A DNA stretch of 64,000 nt, taken from Rotaria sordida. Taxonomy: Eukaryota; Rotifera; Eurotatoria; Philodinida; Philodinidae. The notes beneath the pieces were generated by a model, which saw nothing but the letters and a program-made list of their open reading frames with translations, ran no database searches and had not been told where the DNA came from. The stretch lies in NCBI GenBank assembly GCA_905250125.1, contig CAJNOL010000890.1:31000-94999 (forward strand), read 5' to 3'. Below, piece by piece: positions 36,136 to 49,700 of this stretch. The position numbers and the translations under genes are program-made. Position 1 is the first letter of the stretch; each line of letters opens with the position of its first letter.

Positions 36136-37301
36136 ATTTCGCCTGGAATAAAAGACGATTGTACATCGTTTTCAGTCAGCACAAAAATGATAAACCGCGA
36201 TCAATCGTTTAGTTAGTCATTCTTCAAGAGTACACCAGTGAAGTTTGATATTGATCAAAAACAATAATAATAATTACTAAGACTGAGTAACCAATCTCGA
36301 ACTAGAAACCAAAATGTATCATGTTACCTTAGACTCATAAAGCATCGCGCTGGTAAAGGAATATTATTGCAACTACTGCCTGTTAGCTGAGAGATTAGTA
36401 TTTAACTTGTTCATAGTGCTACGGCACTATTGTATATTTTGTGATGTTCCTTCGAATTAAAATGTTCTTTACAACATTATGGTAGCTCCAAAAGTATGCC
36501 TTAACTGAAGCGGAGATAGCTTTCATATTTATGTATTGACACATCGAGACAAAGACTGCTTTAATACCAAAATATTGAGCGCTATTTTCTTCCAAGTGTT
36601 TCAGACGATGCATTACTATTTTAGAAAAACTATACGTATGGACCAGTCTGTAATAACAATTTTTCACTTTTTAGTGCTCTTAAACACTATCTTAATCTAT
36701 TAGGCCCACTCAGTAGAAAATTTTCTCCTATGGATCAGAGTGATCAGAAGAGTACTATCTCCGAACCTATCAGTGCAGCGTCTAGTTGTTCATCGGCTTC
36801 CCTACAGGCGCTACCTATGGCTAGCAGATGCCATCTCTAAGCCTAGTGTCCTAATAGATCATCATTATTCATGCAAAAGGTAGTCAATTAGCGTTTACGT
36901 TTTTTAATACAAAAATTATGAATTAGAAATCTCCAAACATCAGATTTTGGGGTGGACGAATCTTTGAAGCCATAATCTCGGGGGCACTCAAGAAAATTTC
37001 GAATATATTGGAAGTTCTCTTTTACGATATTCAGATGAAACTTTCAGAAAGCCATGTCACTTTTCATTTATATCTTTCCTGTAGCATATCTCTAGTGAAT
37101 TTCTGATATGAGTGGGTCTATTGGTCGTCAACTTTCCATGCGGACAAAACTGACACCTACCTATCCCCATATTGAGACGTGCTCTCTCAATGGATAATTC
37201 TTTGACATATTCTATCATCACCAAACAATCAAATGTACAATGCCGGAAGCAAAACGATCGAAAAAACTCTAGAAAAAAATCTTGTCAGGATGAAAGTTTT
37301 G

Positions 37302-37423
37302 CCGGTGTAGGTGCTGTCACCGCTGGTTTGCCAATGTGTACGCATGAGTAGACATGCAAGTGTCTTTTAAAGAACATGAACACCTTTCTCCACACTCATG
37401 ATGACACCCACAAACCGACACAT
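37302..37423. repeat. TGTGGG-like fold-back element 12 (long, diverged)
   Basis: CCGGTGTAGGTGCTGTCACC at the left and GACACCCACAAACCGACAC at the right are partly complementary (GTGTAGGTG/CACCCACA; GGTTTG/CAAACC). The spacer is much longer than usual. Confidence 0.4.
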
Positions 37424-38207
37424 ACATACTCAAAATTTTGGAAAAATTTATGGCAAATTCGGATTCCCCGATTTCAATTACCTTTGGTAAAACTTTATAA
37501 ATTAGACTAATTCAGGAAGATATACAAGCAAGTATGTAAACTTATTTTATTTCATTTAATCATTCGTTCAGTCGAGGGAATGAGTGAATGTAGACAAACG
37601 TGTAAGAAAAATGATTGATTGAGATATCATCGTTTTTGTAAAATTATAATGCTCTAGACAATGACTAAACGATGTTTGATCGATTGTTTTGCATTAGAGA
37701 TCATAAAACGAACCGAACTCGAACCAGTATAACTCGGATCGATTCCATCTCTGTTTTGCCTATCTAACGGAAAGTTGATTGATGCTTTTGAGATAGAGAG
37801 CATGCGAATGAGATTATTTAGCAGTTTAACTGCACTATCCAAGATAATTTTATGCACACTTCTCGTTTTTCAATTTGGACAAAAATATCTTGTTATGTTA
37901 TACTTTCCTTAAGGTTATTATATGGGTAAAATATGGGTTCATTTTAGTAGAACATAAACATTTTTATTTATTTATTTATTTTTATAAAGAATGATCACAT
38001 GTATATGTAACACCAAAGCAGAAAAAAGAAAGAAAAGAAAAGATGAATAATACATATATACGATGTTATATTAATAACACATCTATTAATAATTGCAGTT
38101 TTCCCGTAGAACAAAAAAATTCGTACAGATGAATTTCAAAAGTATTCTTGCCATTGTCCCACAGTCTTTTACTCGAGCCAAAAGTAAACTTGTTTGTTTA
38201 TTTATTT

Positions 38208-39134
38208 TTATTTTTTTTCTGATCTCCATTCGTATGCTTCCCACCACAATCGATTAATAATTTCATATTCAACATTTCCTTCATCAGATTTTTGCCATGG
38301 TTTTGCATTTACGTAATGAATTGTTTTGAGTTTTGACAAATCCCATAAATGTGGATGGCTTTTAGAGAATACTTTTATTCCATGATATATGAAAGGTATA
38401 CGTGTCCATGTATCATGATAAAATTTATTCAAAAAATCTTGTTCAGCAAATTTGAATTCAGTTAAATCCCATGTATTTAATGCTTCTAACATTTGTTGAA
38501 ATATTGTTAAATTTGGACGAAATAAGAATAATCCAGCATTAAAAATAACATTAGCAGGCGAATTGTCATGTGTCGTATTATTCGAATATTGTTCACGAGT
38601 ATAAGGACAATTTTCTGGTTTCCAAGATTCAGGAAATGTTGAAATCTTTCTTAAATTACATGTACATGTTTGTACTGCAGCAAAACTAATATTATCATTT
38701 AAATCAAATAGCTCATCTATATTTTGAAGAAGAATAATGTCAGCGTCCAGAAAAACACATTTATCACAAATATCTACCATTTCAAATGCTCGTAATTTTT
38801 TCCATGCGTGAAAAAAATGTGGATAAGAATATACCGTTTCACTAGTTGGATAGAAATCTTCTATGAATCGTATAGAACATCCTTCATTTAAAATAAGTTG
38901 TTGTGCTTCATCTGAACAAACATCTTTGGTCATCATTACCACTAGTGGATAAATACTATTAGCTCGTTTCAATGAACGAACTAAAGCCAATACGCCTGGA
39001 AAATAGTCTTCTGTACCTAACAATGTTACCCATGCGCGACGTTCATTATGATGTTTCGAGATAAAGTAGTTTTGATAATAAATTCCAAGTATAACAATAG
39101 CAATTGCACCGATCACAATCGTGCGAAAATACAT
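38208..39134 (-). CDS. Glycosyltransferase family 8 protein (glycogenin/galactinol-synthase-like), type II membrane
   Basis: An uninterrupted frame of 308 aa. An N-terminal signal anchor (residues about 5-20, TIVIGAIAIVILGIYY) predicts a Golgi type II protein. The catalytic domain starts RRAWVTLLGTEDYFPGVLAL, the normal GT8 opening. The nucleotide-sugar/Mn2+ motif D-x-D is at CVFLDADIILLQN (D130, D132). The downstream motifs VIFNAGLFLFRP, FAEQDFLNKFY and LKTIHYVNAKPWQ are all GT8 signatures. The enzyme transfers a sugar from a UDP-donor with retention of configuration; donor and acceptor cannot be fixed. Similarity in layout to plant and fungal galactinol-synthase-like or glucuronyltransferase proteins makes a foreign origin possible, but this is inference. 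Nothing is missing from the catalytic core. Confidence 0.9.
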   Translation of the reverse strand: MYFRTIVIGAIAIVILGIYYQNYFISKHHNERRAWVTLLGTEDYFPGVLALVRSLKRANSIYPLVVMMTKDVCSDEAQQLILNEGCSIRFIEDFYPTSETVYSYPHFFHAWKKLRAFEMVDICDKCVFLDADIILLQNIDELFDLNDNISFAAVQTCTCNLRKISTFPESWKPENCPYTREQYSNNTTHDNSPANVIFNAGLFLFRPNLTIFQQMLEALNTWDLTEFKFAEQDFLNKFYHDTWTRIPFIYHGIKVFSKSHPHLWDLSKLKTIHYVNAKPWQKSDEGNVEYEIINRLWWEAYEWRSEKK

Positions 39135-40745
39135 TCAATGTAACTGTCTATATTGATAAAAGCTAAAATAAATTTAAAAAAGTAGAAATATTTAGAAGCA
39201 ATATTGAGGGTACGAGTGTTGTTCAAATAAGTAGCTACATTCGTTCTATCCGAATTCGAAACAAAGCGACTCAAATGTAAGTGGAGCTAGAATGGCCAAA
39301 AGCTGCAGCTTCCAATATCTTGAGACGATCAGGCCAGGTATTGCAAATAACCTGATCTCGAAATTAGAATCTAATATTTCGAAACAAGATTTAGACATGT
39401 TTTTTACTATGTATCGCAAGGGAACTTAGCAAAGAATGTCCTGGAACGTGATGATACTGCAGTACAATTTTACTCATGATAAAAGAAACAGTGACTCTAT
39501 TCCTAAATATTATCTATTTTTTTCGTTTATTCTCGAAACATTACAAAATAGAGAAATGTGAAAGGAATATTTTCAAAAGTAAAACTACATTCAAAAACTT
39601 ATATTCAGAATCAACAACCTATGAATATTTAATGCATAATCTTCACTTTTCTTAAGTTATTTGCGCAGTAAGCAAACACTATGTATATCAATGGGGTTGC
39701 AACGAAAAAGGTGTAAAAAAAAACAAGCAAAACAGCGTTAATATTTCGTGTATGATTGAGAAAAATGTGCGTTTACACACATAATAACAAACGTATTGTT
39801 AGACTCTTTCTTTATTGGGCGGTGCATATATTGAGTGATGGTCCGAAAAGAAAACGTACAGGTGAAAAAAAAGAACAGCAATAACAAATGGTTGGAAAGA
39901 AAGTGATAGCTCTAGCTAACGTAAATAAATCGATTGGTTGTGCGTGTAGGAAGAAAAGTAGTATGAGTCAAAAGTGAAGATTTTATACCAATTTTTGATA
40001 TACTTTAATTGCGCAGTTAGATATTTAAATATATTGAAAATTATTTGATACTGAATTTTCGTAAAACAGATGAACATCTATGAACACATAGTAGGCAAAG
40101 AACTTGATACTGATTAAAATGGTGATGTGAATGTAAATGTGTAGAAAATAGAAAATCACATCTAAACTCTTCTAGATTTTTTGTAAGATGATCAAAATCG
40201 ATTCGAAAAATTCTTCGTAAGTTCAGAGTATATTTTGAAATGCACCAACGAAAAATATAAAACATTGTTTGAAATTAAAGAAAACCTTTCTTTACGGTAT
40301 CTTTTTTTTTTTGAAAAGAAACATCTTCGAGTTCTCTGTAAAATAAACAAATTGAAGCCAATTTATTATACCTATTTTTGTCTATTTAAAATATATAAAA
40401 ATATTGATAAAAAATGTTTTCAAGGCTAGATATTTTGTACTTTCTAACCGTATAAAAACAAAAATTTGAGTAACATGTGGTTGATTCAAAATTAGAGCAT
40501 CCCTTATTTTTTTCTCTGAATATTCAATTCTAGATTCAACTTTTTGCCGCTGATTTATACTAATGTACAACAAGGAGAGGTATTTTGATTTCATCCAAAA
40601 ACAAAACTGAACAGGAAGTATAAATACAAATGATTAATTTGATTTTTAACTGATGGTATATAGTTGTACAATTGAATGAATGGTTAATTCAGTGGTTTCG
40701 TTGAAGAAATGAAAAGAAACCAATATAACTAAAACAAGCAGAGCT

Positions 40746-40812
40746 GCGTGGGTGTAAGTGGATGGATGGGTATATTTAAGAGAGTGAGTGTGAGGTTCGT
40801 GGATGTGGGTTT
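40746..40812. repeat. TGTGGG-type G-rich block without a C-rich partner
   Basis: GTGGGTGTAAGTGGATGGATGG at the start and GTGGATGTGGGT near the end are all G-rich on the plus strand. No complementary arm is visible nearby, so this is either half an element or an eroded copy. Confidence 0.5.
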
Positions 40813-41009
40813 AAGAAAATATCCTATTTGATTGATAAAGTAAGAACTAATACTGCAGAGCCATTCTTGAATCGAACATTGTTGAGCAAGTAATTAAAAC
40901 ACTGATGATATCAAACATAGGAGATCAATTTTACTAGTGAATAATTTTTTTTTTCTTATTTATTTAATCTCTTTCTCCTGATTAAATTAGAAGTTATCGG
41001 AAAATGAAG

Positions 41010-41110
41010 CGTGGATGTAGATGTGGATGGCTGTGGGTTGAAATCACATAGAATACAAAACATATACCTATGCACTCACATACGCCCATAACGATACTCA
41101 CATCCCATCT
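41010..41110. repeat. TGTGGG fold-back element 13 (long loop)
   Basis: Left CGTGGATGTAGATGTGGATG and CTGTGGGTTG; right ACTCACATACGCCCATA and ACTCACATCCCAT. Arms pair imperfectly across a loop of roughly 50 bp. Confidence 0.55.
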
Positions 41111-41664
41111 TCTACTCATGCCATATAGCCAAACAGGAATCATTCATGGTCCTAATCAAAACTTATTGATGTATTTGGAAAGATTACTTTTATATCAAGT
41201 TTTCTGCGGCCAACAAAAGTACTCTCCATTTATCGATTAATATGTTAGATCATTTCTCAAGCTTAATTTTTTACTAAATAGAAAAACACGGGAAAGGAAT
41301 ATGAGACGACATCGAAAGAAAAAGTAGAGATTCTAGGCGTGAATTATAATAAATCGCATATGCAAACTAAATTCAAATACGGGACAACATGAGAATCAAT
41401 ATTGATACGCGGATAAATCAATGTACCTATGGATATAGAAACAGTGACATTTATGAAAAGTTATTAAATCCAAACAATTAATAGAGCAATCGGAATCATT
41501 TTACCGAAAAATTATGCTTGCAATAAAAACAAGTACCAATTGTTATTTGGATTCTCCATCCAAATGACATATAAAAGCAAATTAAAATAAGCCAATTCTT
41601 CATTCTCTAATAAAAATCAGTGACATAGTCTTGGACACCATAGAAAGTATTTTTTCTACATAAA

Positions 41665-42091
41665 ATGACTGCAAATATGGCAAAAATGTATCTGTTCATG
41701 TTCGTAGTATTCTTGCACTTTGTCGCAACAACATCTGGAACATCAAAATTGTCTGGCCACATGGTTGGTTCAGCAAATGGGTGCGGAGCTGAAGGGTAGT
41801 TTAGAAATTGATTGGCTTCTAATTATAATTGGCGAACGTGTCATCATTCAGTGTTGTAATTAACACAACATTTGTTATGAGACATGTGGTCAAACACAAG
41901 CCCAATGTGTTAGCCAGTTTCAAGCATGCCTCAATTCTGTTTGTGGCACAATCGGCGGTGGATTACAATGGTTGGCTGCTGCCCAGTAGACATTATGCAA
42001 ATTGAACGGACGGATTCTTTTTACCATTGTCAATGCATTCAGAGCATCTCCATTTGCCAAGGCTCAGCAAGCTAGTGGATATATTACTTAA
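41665..42091 (+). pseudogene. Broken secreted phospholipase-A2-like gene
   Basis: The ATG at 41665 opens a signal-peptide exon (hydrophobic core MYLFMFVVFLHFVATTSG) ending NGCGAEG near 41798. A GT-AG intron of about 55-60 bp seems to follow. Downstream, one frame reads CCN, stop, HNICYETCGQTQAQC, SQFQACLNSVCG, which matches the Cys-rich catalytic core of secreted PLA2. Two in-frame stops break it: TAA right after CCN (about 41862) and TAG after LAAAQ (41987-41989). The catalytic pair normally His-Asp is His-Asn here. The phases of the two exons also do not match with the visible splice sites. I therefore call a pseudogene. The family hydrolyses the sn-2 ester of phospholipids outside the cell. 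The 3' boundary is the TAA at 42089-42091. Confidence 0.6.
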
Positions 42092-43766
42092 CAAATATTA
42101 GCAGGAATGCCCAAATAAAAAACCTCTATTTTATGGAAAACAGAACGATAAAGATATTGTATTTTGATCAGAATTTATATTGATAAAATACAAAAATGAT
42201 GTAAATTGGTATAAAAAGAACCATTTTCCACAATGTTCTAGCATTTTTTGTCGCAGACAACGATAAGGAACCATAATCATTACGGTTTCTATAATGTCTG
42301 TGAATGCTCTCATTTAAACTGCATATGATTTGTTTATCAAAGCCAAAGAAATGCAAGATCAGACGGAAGAAAAAACTGAAGAATTCAATGCATACAATTC
42401 TGACTATTCTCTAACTTGTCTTTGAGTATTGAACAGTTCAAGATTATTGCTGACAGAAAAAAGAATGTGTCACAGTAAGCAATTTTCATCAACTTTTATG
42501 CTCTGAAACAGATTTTCGTTATTGAGAAAATCATCTGTATAAAAAAAAAGTATTTTTTGAAAAAAAGAATTTGATTTGTAACACCAAGGGGAAGCCTTTT
42601 ACCAAATTTCTGAGAAAATATTCCTCAAGAACATTATCATATATCGGACTAATAAGCATTTTGGAGTAAAGCTTTTTTTTTGTTCCATTCAAAATGTATG
42701 GTATGAATCATTTCTAAAACTTTCTTTACATAACAATCAAACTTTTTTTGAAAAAAATGATTTTTATTACATATCATTAAATATAGCTCAACAAGTTGAT
42801 TTCTAATATTACCCTGATTTTGTACCAAAAATACCTTGATGCTGACAAATTTAACGGTTCTCACTTTCTGTCGAGTAATCACTTTTTGCTCACTCCATTT
42901 GTGGTCGATCGAAGTAATTTTTTTGCACAATAGCAACTGTAGTCTAATCTTGCGTTTGACATCATGTTTCATTTTAAAATATTTTTATAACTTGATAATA
43001 GAAATAACCTTCATATTGTTACCGATTCATGGAGAAATTATTTAATGATAGACATTCTCAGGGTTCTACTTGATTTCTGGAAATCCAGTTTCAGGATAAG
43101 ATAGACTAACTTTTGATATATTCATTCTAATATGTAAACTTTGATAAAAAAAATGTGTATGCCGAAATATAAATGCATCGTTTCCTACAATTCTGTGAAG
43201 TTTCTTAATTACTTGACTTTCTAGACTTCTTTTTGTTTACTGGACTTATTGAACTGCTGAAGTTATTAGACATCATCGGATTCTTTAAGTTTCTTAAATT
43301 ATCTTTCTCTGTCAACTGACATCGAATTATTTTCTGCAAATGATTTTCTAATTACGAAGTTGTCAAGAAGATGAAAGTTGCAAAATTCAGATAAACCTTC
43401 AAAAAATTTGCTTCCTTCAACATATCTTATTACTGAAAATTTCAATGCCACTATAAACATGCAAAAGAGCAGAAGAGAAAGACCTTTTGGTACAAATTAT
43501 TTTCACGTAGCGACTAGAGGAGTCGAGTCTGAGTAAGTCATACACGAGTGCCCACATCCTTTTTGAATCCTGTCAGTTCATCGAGTTGTAAATATCTCAT
43601 GATTTCAGAAATTATAGAATCTAAATATGTTACATTATTAGTTTGTATCATTAATTTGTTTTTGAAAGAAGATAAAATACTTTTTTCTTTTTATTTAACT
43701 CTTCATTTATACGAACTTCTTAATTGAAGCAACATTATTTTATACAAAAAAAAAAAAAAAACATTT
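42092..43766. other. Intergenic region downstream of the SecA-like gene
   Basis: AT-rich. Overlapping antisense frames at 42649-43045 have no motif. A weak TGTGGG-type half-site (GTGCCCACATCC, about 43548) is present. An A-tract lies just past the SecA-like stop codon. Confidence 0.5.
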
Positions 43767-46700
43767 CTATCGAATTCTTTTTTGCTGTTCTTGTATATAT
43801 ATCAATGCTTTTGTAAATTTCTCTGTGAGTTTTTTATCATTTATATCCATTTCTTGTTCACATGCATTCTCAATGATAGGTCGAATAATACTATCGCTAA
43901 GATATTCTTTGAATGTATCTGTTACTTTTTTTGAATTGTTTCTTGTGTTACTTGAAGTTTTACTTAATTCATCAACAAATGCAATTATAGTTTGTGCTAA
44001 TAAACGATTATTTGTTTGTTCTCTTCGAATTTCTCTTCGTAAATTTTTTAATTGATTTTGTATTGTACCAAAGGTAACATTAGAAAATTTAAAGATTTGA
44101 CAATATCCACTAAGAACTTGAGGATTATTCATTATTTGTTGATATTCAGTAAGAAGTTTTTGTTCACGTTCGATAGCAGGATGAAGTAATTGACAAATTT
44201 CAGTATTTAGTTTATCTTTATTTTGCTCAAATATAGTCCATTTATCTGATGAATATAAAACTTTTTGTACAATATCTAATGTTTCTAATTTATGTTCTTC
44301 ATTCTTAGAATTAATTTGTCTAATAATTGATAGAAATAAACTATTAATATCGAAGATTTCTTTTTTAACAATACGATTAAGAGTATATGGTAATGCTAAA
44401 CTTAATGTATCTATTATTGGTACATTAGGTAATATATCATCCATCGTATTAAGCGCATAAGAAACCAATGCTGTATTATTTCCATTATAAATATATTTTA
44501 TGCGTGGTGTATGACGTTGAACAATTCGAAATATTTCTTTTGTTTTTCCTCCAAATAAGGAATCATTATCTAACATACCTAAAAATTGATTAACTGTCAA
44601 TGATGTATCTTGATTTATTATCTGATCGAAATCATTAGAAATTAAAGCTTCAATATTTTTATATCGTTCTGGTATTTGTTTAAGGAAATCAATTACATGT
44701 TTATTAATATCAGCTATGTTCATACTATTTAAAGCAATATTTGTTAATGTCTTAATATTAAATCCTTTTGTACAATATAATTGATGAATACTATCTGCGG
44801 TAACACCAATTATTCCAACGTGTTCTATTGATGAAATTGGTTTAACAAGATTATTTACAGTTGATGTTATACATAATAAATTTAATCCATAATTAATTAC
44901 TTTTTGTTTGAAATAATTGACAAGATCAAAATCATTTGTAATTTTTGTAGCTAAAATAAAAATAAAAATAAATTGTTTTTCTAAAAATTTTTTTAATCTT
45001 AATTTATTTACCAACAGCTGTATAAATATCAAATGTTCCATTAAGAACCATTAATGTTCCTAACTTCCATTGATCAACAACACATAAAAATGTTCCACCA
45101 ACAATTTGTGCAATACCCATAATAAAAATAAATATTGTTTTCCACCAACATCGTTTAGGTTCAATTTCAAATATAAATACCCATACTAAACCTTCACTAT
45201 ACCATTCTTGATATTCAGCATAAATTTCATTTTTAATTGCATTAAAATGTGTATTCTCAAAACTTGACAATGTTACTTCCCAACTTTCACTACGACAGGT
45301 TATTTCATGTTTATCTTCATCAAATTTACATAATTGATCTCGACTAGCTCCAAGTATTGAATGAACATGTTCAAGATAGACAAGTTCAGCAATACATGAT
45401 CTATCAGTAGATGTTTGTGTTGATAATTCATCATGAATTTGAAGAAATTTACGTCGTTCAATTTCATTATTAAGTAATGTTACAGCTATATTCAATTCTT
45501 TTATAGCTTCATTTATTGAATTTTGATCATTTTTTATATAACATAATACTATATTATAATGAAGAATAAAATCTTGTTTATCAAGATTTATTGCTTGTTG
45601 ATATAATGTTAATGCACGCTGTTCTCTTTCAAATACATTTTTCATACATAACATTTTAATACCAGCCGTAATTAAATATTTTGGATGAACAATCAATTGA
45701 CAAAGAACATTACATGTTGCATTAGCTATATGTATAGTACGATATTGTTCATTATCTCTATGCCAAGGAAATGAAGTATATGGTTGTGATAATGTTTCTT
45801 TCATAGTTGTAATAGCTAATTCAAGTTTTTGTTCGATTTCATTTGCAAATGCTGAAAAACGTTCATCAGCCGTTGATGCATCTTGATCACAAAATGAACT
45901 CCATAATTCACGAAGTGAACTAAAACCTGGTTGTAATATATCGTCAGTAAATGAAAGATCATCTTTACGTGAATGAACAACATCAAGAAAACGAACAAGA
46001 AGACGATCTTTTGCTTCAATTCGATTAATTTCTTTAATTGCTTCATTCATATTATTTTTTTCAAATTTATTTCGTTTTTTTTTCCAATATTCTACTAATT
46101 GAATTTCATCCTCCGAACTATATGATATCACATTATTATATTCTTTATAAATAATTAATCTCGCTGAACCTGGTTGTCCTTGTCGTCCAGCTCGACCAAA
46201 TGCTTGTTGTTCAACACGTGAATTATTTGGCATAAATGTAACAATAACATGTAAACCACCATAATTAACAGCAGATGTTAGAATTTTTAAATCAGTTCCA
46301 CGTCCAGCTAAATTTGTTGCAACAATTACATCACCTGGATGAACTTCTTCTGGTTTTGTATGTTCATCACTTCGAAGATAAAGTTTTATATTTGAATGTT
46401 GACAACTTAAATAAGATTGAACATCATTTGCATCACGTATTGTTTGACAAATAATTAAAATAGCTCGATGATTAGTAATAGCTATAGTATGACATTCAAT
46501 ACGAATTTTTTCTAACCATAATTGACGATTATCAGCAAATTGATCTAAAATAAATCATGATCATATATTAGCAAAAACACAAATAATATTCATTTCGTTT
46601 AAATATTATTTACTTGGATAAATATCAAATATACTATCAATATATTTTGGTACAATAATAACATCAATATTATAAACTTTTTTTATAAATTTTTGTGAAC

Positions 46701-49700
46701 TTTTTCCACCTAATGTACCAGTTAAACCATATAAATATTTATATTTTTTAAATAAAGTAACATTTGAATAAAATGAATCACACATATGTTCAGGTGTCAT
46801 ACGTAAATTATGTTTTAATTGAAGAAATTGATGAATACCATCACTCCAATGCATATTTATTTGAGAGACACCTGTATTTAAATAATCAACAACAATAATT
46901 TCATTGTCTTTATTAATTATATAATCAACATCAAGTTGTAATTCATAAAGTGCTCGTCTTGCACTTTGAATCCATTTTGGTAGTTTAAAAAAAATATAAG
47001 ATCGACGATATTCAGGAAATTCAATTAATTGTTTATCATTTAATTTTTCACTAATAAAATGAACAGCATCAACTAAAATATACAAGATATTTCAATTCAA
47101 TTTTTTTAGTTTATTAGAGTTTATTTGTAGTTTGATAACGGTGTTCATAACGAGACAATCTAGATTTTACTATATATTAACCCTTAACCCCCCAATGGGT
47201 CATATATGACCCATTTGTAGACACGATCACAGAAAATAAAGAAAGTATGACAGTGAAAAACTCCCAAGACATTATTTGTAGGAAACTTCACAAGCTATCG
47301 ATTAGTAAAAAAAATATTTTGTTTCATTGCTTTGCCTTTGAGATACATGACTTACAAAATCTACAATTTTGAAAAAAATGCAAAAATTCAAAATTTTATA
47401 AACAAAATGTTCTCTACTTGCAATCGATAGAGGTCTTTTGGAATTTCTGTGTGATATTAATCGATGAAGAAGTCCACTGCTGAATTAGATGTGTTTCGAA
47501 AGTTTCATGCTAACTCCACGAATTATGCATCCTACGGGACACAATTGACCATGTTGTCACTGTTAGACGCATGGAGGCTAATCAAGAACAAAGTTAATAT
47601 GTGCGTTATAGACCTGAACTCATGAGAAGTCGAAATAGTATTTATGATGAATTAAATTCCTTCAGACGTTACAAGATGGCTCAAAGTAAAATAGGCTCAA
47701 ATTTGACAATAGGTGAAAAAAAAACATGTATTCTTTGATGTTAATTTTTATCGGTTCGCTCTTTACGTTTTTCCTATCACTTCAACAGTACGAGATAGAT
47801 GCTGCTTCTGTCCAGTCAATAAAGTGGTCAAAGAAAAAAAATTAAGCCTTATGATGTCGTTCAATTTCCATTTTCCACCACATGATTTTTACATCAATCA
47901 AACTGCCCTACTCCAGGAACAGGACATTCGGCGGATTAGGCCACATCATTGGCATATTCGACAGGCTAATACTCTATTTATAAAGTTATTTCATCAGTGG
48001 CTCTTCTGAAACTGCCGTGGGGGGTAAAGGGTTAATAAGAAAATAATAGATAGAACTCAAATAATAAAAGGATATGGCTGCAGATTTCGATAAGAAGATC
48101 TTATGTCTAAACTTTAGTTTGCAAAATAAATTATGCTAGAAATTCTGTATGATTAAAAATTTTGAAAGATGATTTATTATTATAATTAGAACATAATTTT
48201 GAACAACGTCTTTATATAAATATCTAATTCAGTTGTCTAACTGTAATATGTAGTTTTTCTCTGCTATATTTGTTTGAGTGCAGGTATAGGACATTTTCTA
48301 TGTTTGTTTGAATCTCAATAAGAACACATTAGGTTTGGAATATTGAGAAATAGATAAAAGATTGTGATGAAAAACAAAAAACAAAGAATTCTATCGTTTT
48401 TTTTTCTCGAATGTGTTTTATTAAAGCCCCCGACACATTAGAAGACCTCCCTTAAAAAACCGATATTTTAAAATAGTTCCTGAATTTTATTGACTTTTTT
48501 AGTATTTAAGTTCATAATTATGTCTAAATTCAATACGAAAAAGATTTTCCTTTCATTCTTATAGCAAAGTGTCAAATCCGAGCGAGTGAAATCTTGTGAA
48601 GTAGTTTATAGAAAAGATCTATCTATTAAAGATTGTGTTTCTTTGTTAACAACATCTTGTGGAGTCATTTCAGTACTCCTTTGCAGCTTAGTTTATAAAT
48701 ATTCTTCAGTTTCTATGCATGAAAAATACGCTTTCACAGAAACAGGATCTAATGAGTACGGTAGATTTTTTCACGTATAATGCATGAAGAGATCTTTACA
48801 CATTAGTAAAAGATTAGGTAAAATGTTGATGTGTATTAATACAAAGACCTCTCTATCTTCGACTTTCTTCTAGAGAATCAGGAGCATTTGAACCACAAAA
48901 CAGTGTTCCATAACGAAAGAAAATATAACTTCATGTAGGTACATCATGGTTTTATATATGAATACTTCTTTCGAGTTTGCCAACCTATTTCTTTTCTCCA
49001 TAAGACCCAAAGGCATCTTCGAGACAGATGCAAAAGAAAACACGGATTGTATATTCAACCACAGATTTTCTATAAATAGTTTTTAATAAGACAATCATAC
49101 TTATCGAAGTTAGCTTGAGATTTATAACTACGCTGGTAGGAGAATTGACTGTAAACGATTTCCATCTATACTAAACTTCTTTCCTCACAGAATAGAACTC
49201 CATCCGGTGGGTTAGAATTCTCCGTTGACAATCGAGGTTCGCGTTATGAAAAATGAACTAAAGCCGATGAACAATGAAAGAATAAACATTTTTCTATCAA
49301 ATAACGCAAAAACTCTTATCGGGACATGCATCGTTGCAAAGTTATAGCTTGCGGAACAGGAGCATACCCTTGACTTCCATTCTGTGATAAGAGGAAGAGG
49401 GAAGGGGTTAATCAAACTTTCACATAAGTAACTGAATTAAATGATTTTGATAAAAAAAATAATTTTCTTTTTTGTATTTATTTAGTTATCGAGAAGATAA
49501 AATATTGCAGTGATAGATCTTAGCCTTAAAAAAGAACGCTAACAGATATCGTACCAAAATGTTGGGATACAATGACTGTATCTGCTAAGAATACTTCTTA
49601 TACACCATGGTCTCCCCTTTCTCACGAGATAATATTTGTTTTTTTTTTACCCTGAACAAGTGAAACAAGTAGAAAAAAACTCATTTGTTAACGATATCAG

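Larger units (their letters stand above)
35900..38207. other. Intergenic region between GPCR and glycosyltransferase genes
   Basis: Two TGTGGG elements (36069-36135 and a diverged one at 37302-37423). No supported coding sequence; frames at 36419-36667 and 37654-37857 (minus) lack motifs. Confidence 0.5.
39135..41664. other. Intergenic region, G-rich and fold-back TGTGGG sequence
   Basis: No gene is supported; frames at 40041-40594 overlap on both strands and look like AT noise. A G-rich only block (40746-40812) and a long diverged fold-back (41010-41110) belong to the TGTGGG family. A TATA-box-like TATAAAAG sits at 41570-41577, about 90 bp before the phospholipase-like ATG. Confidence 0.45.
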
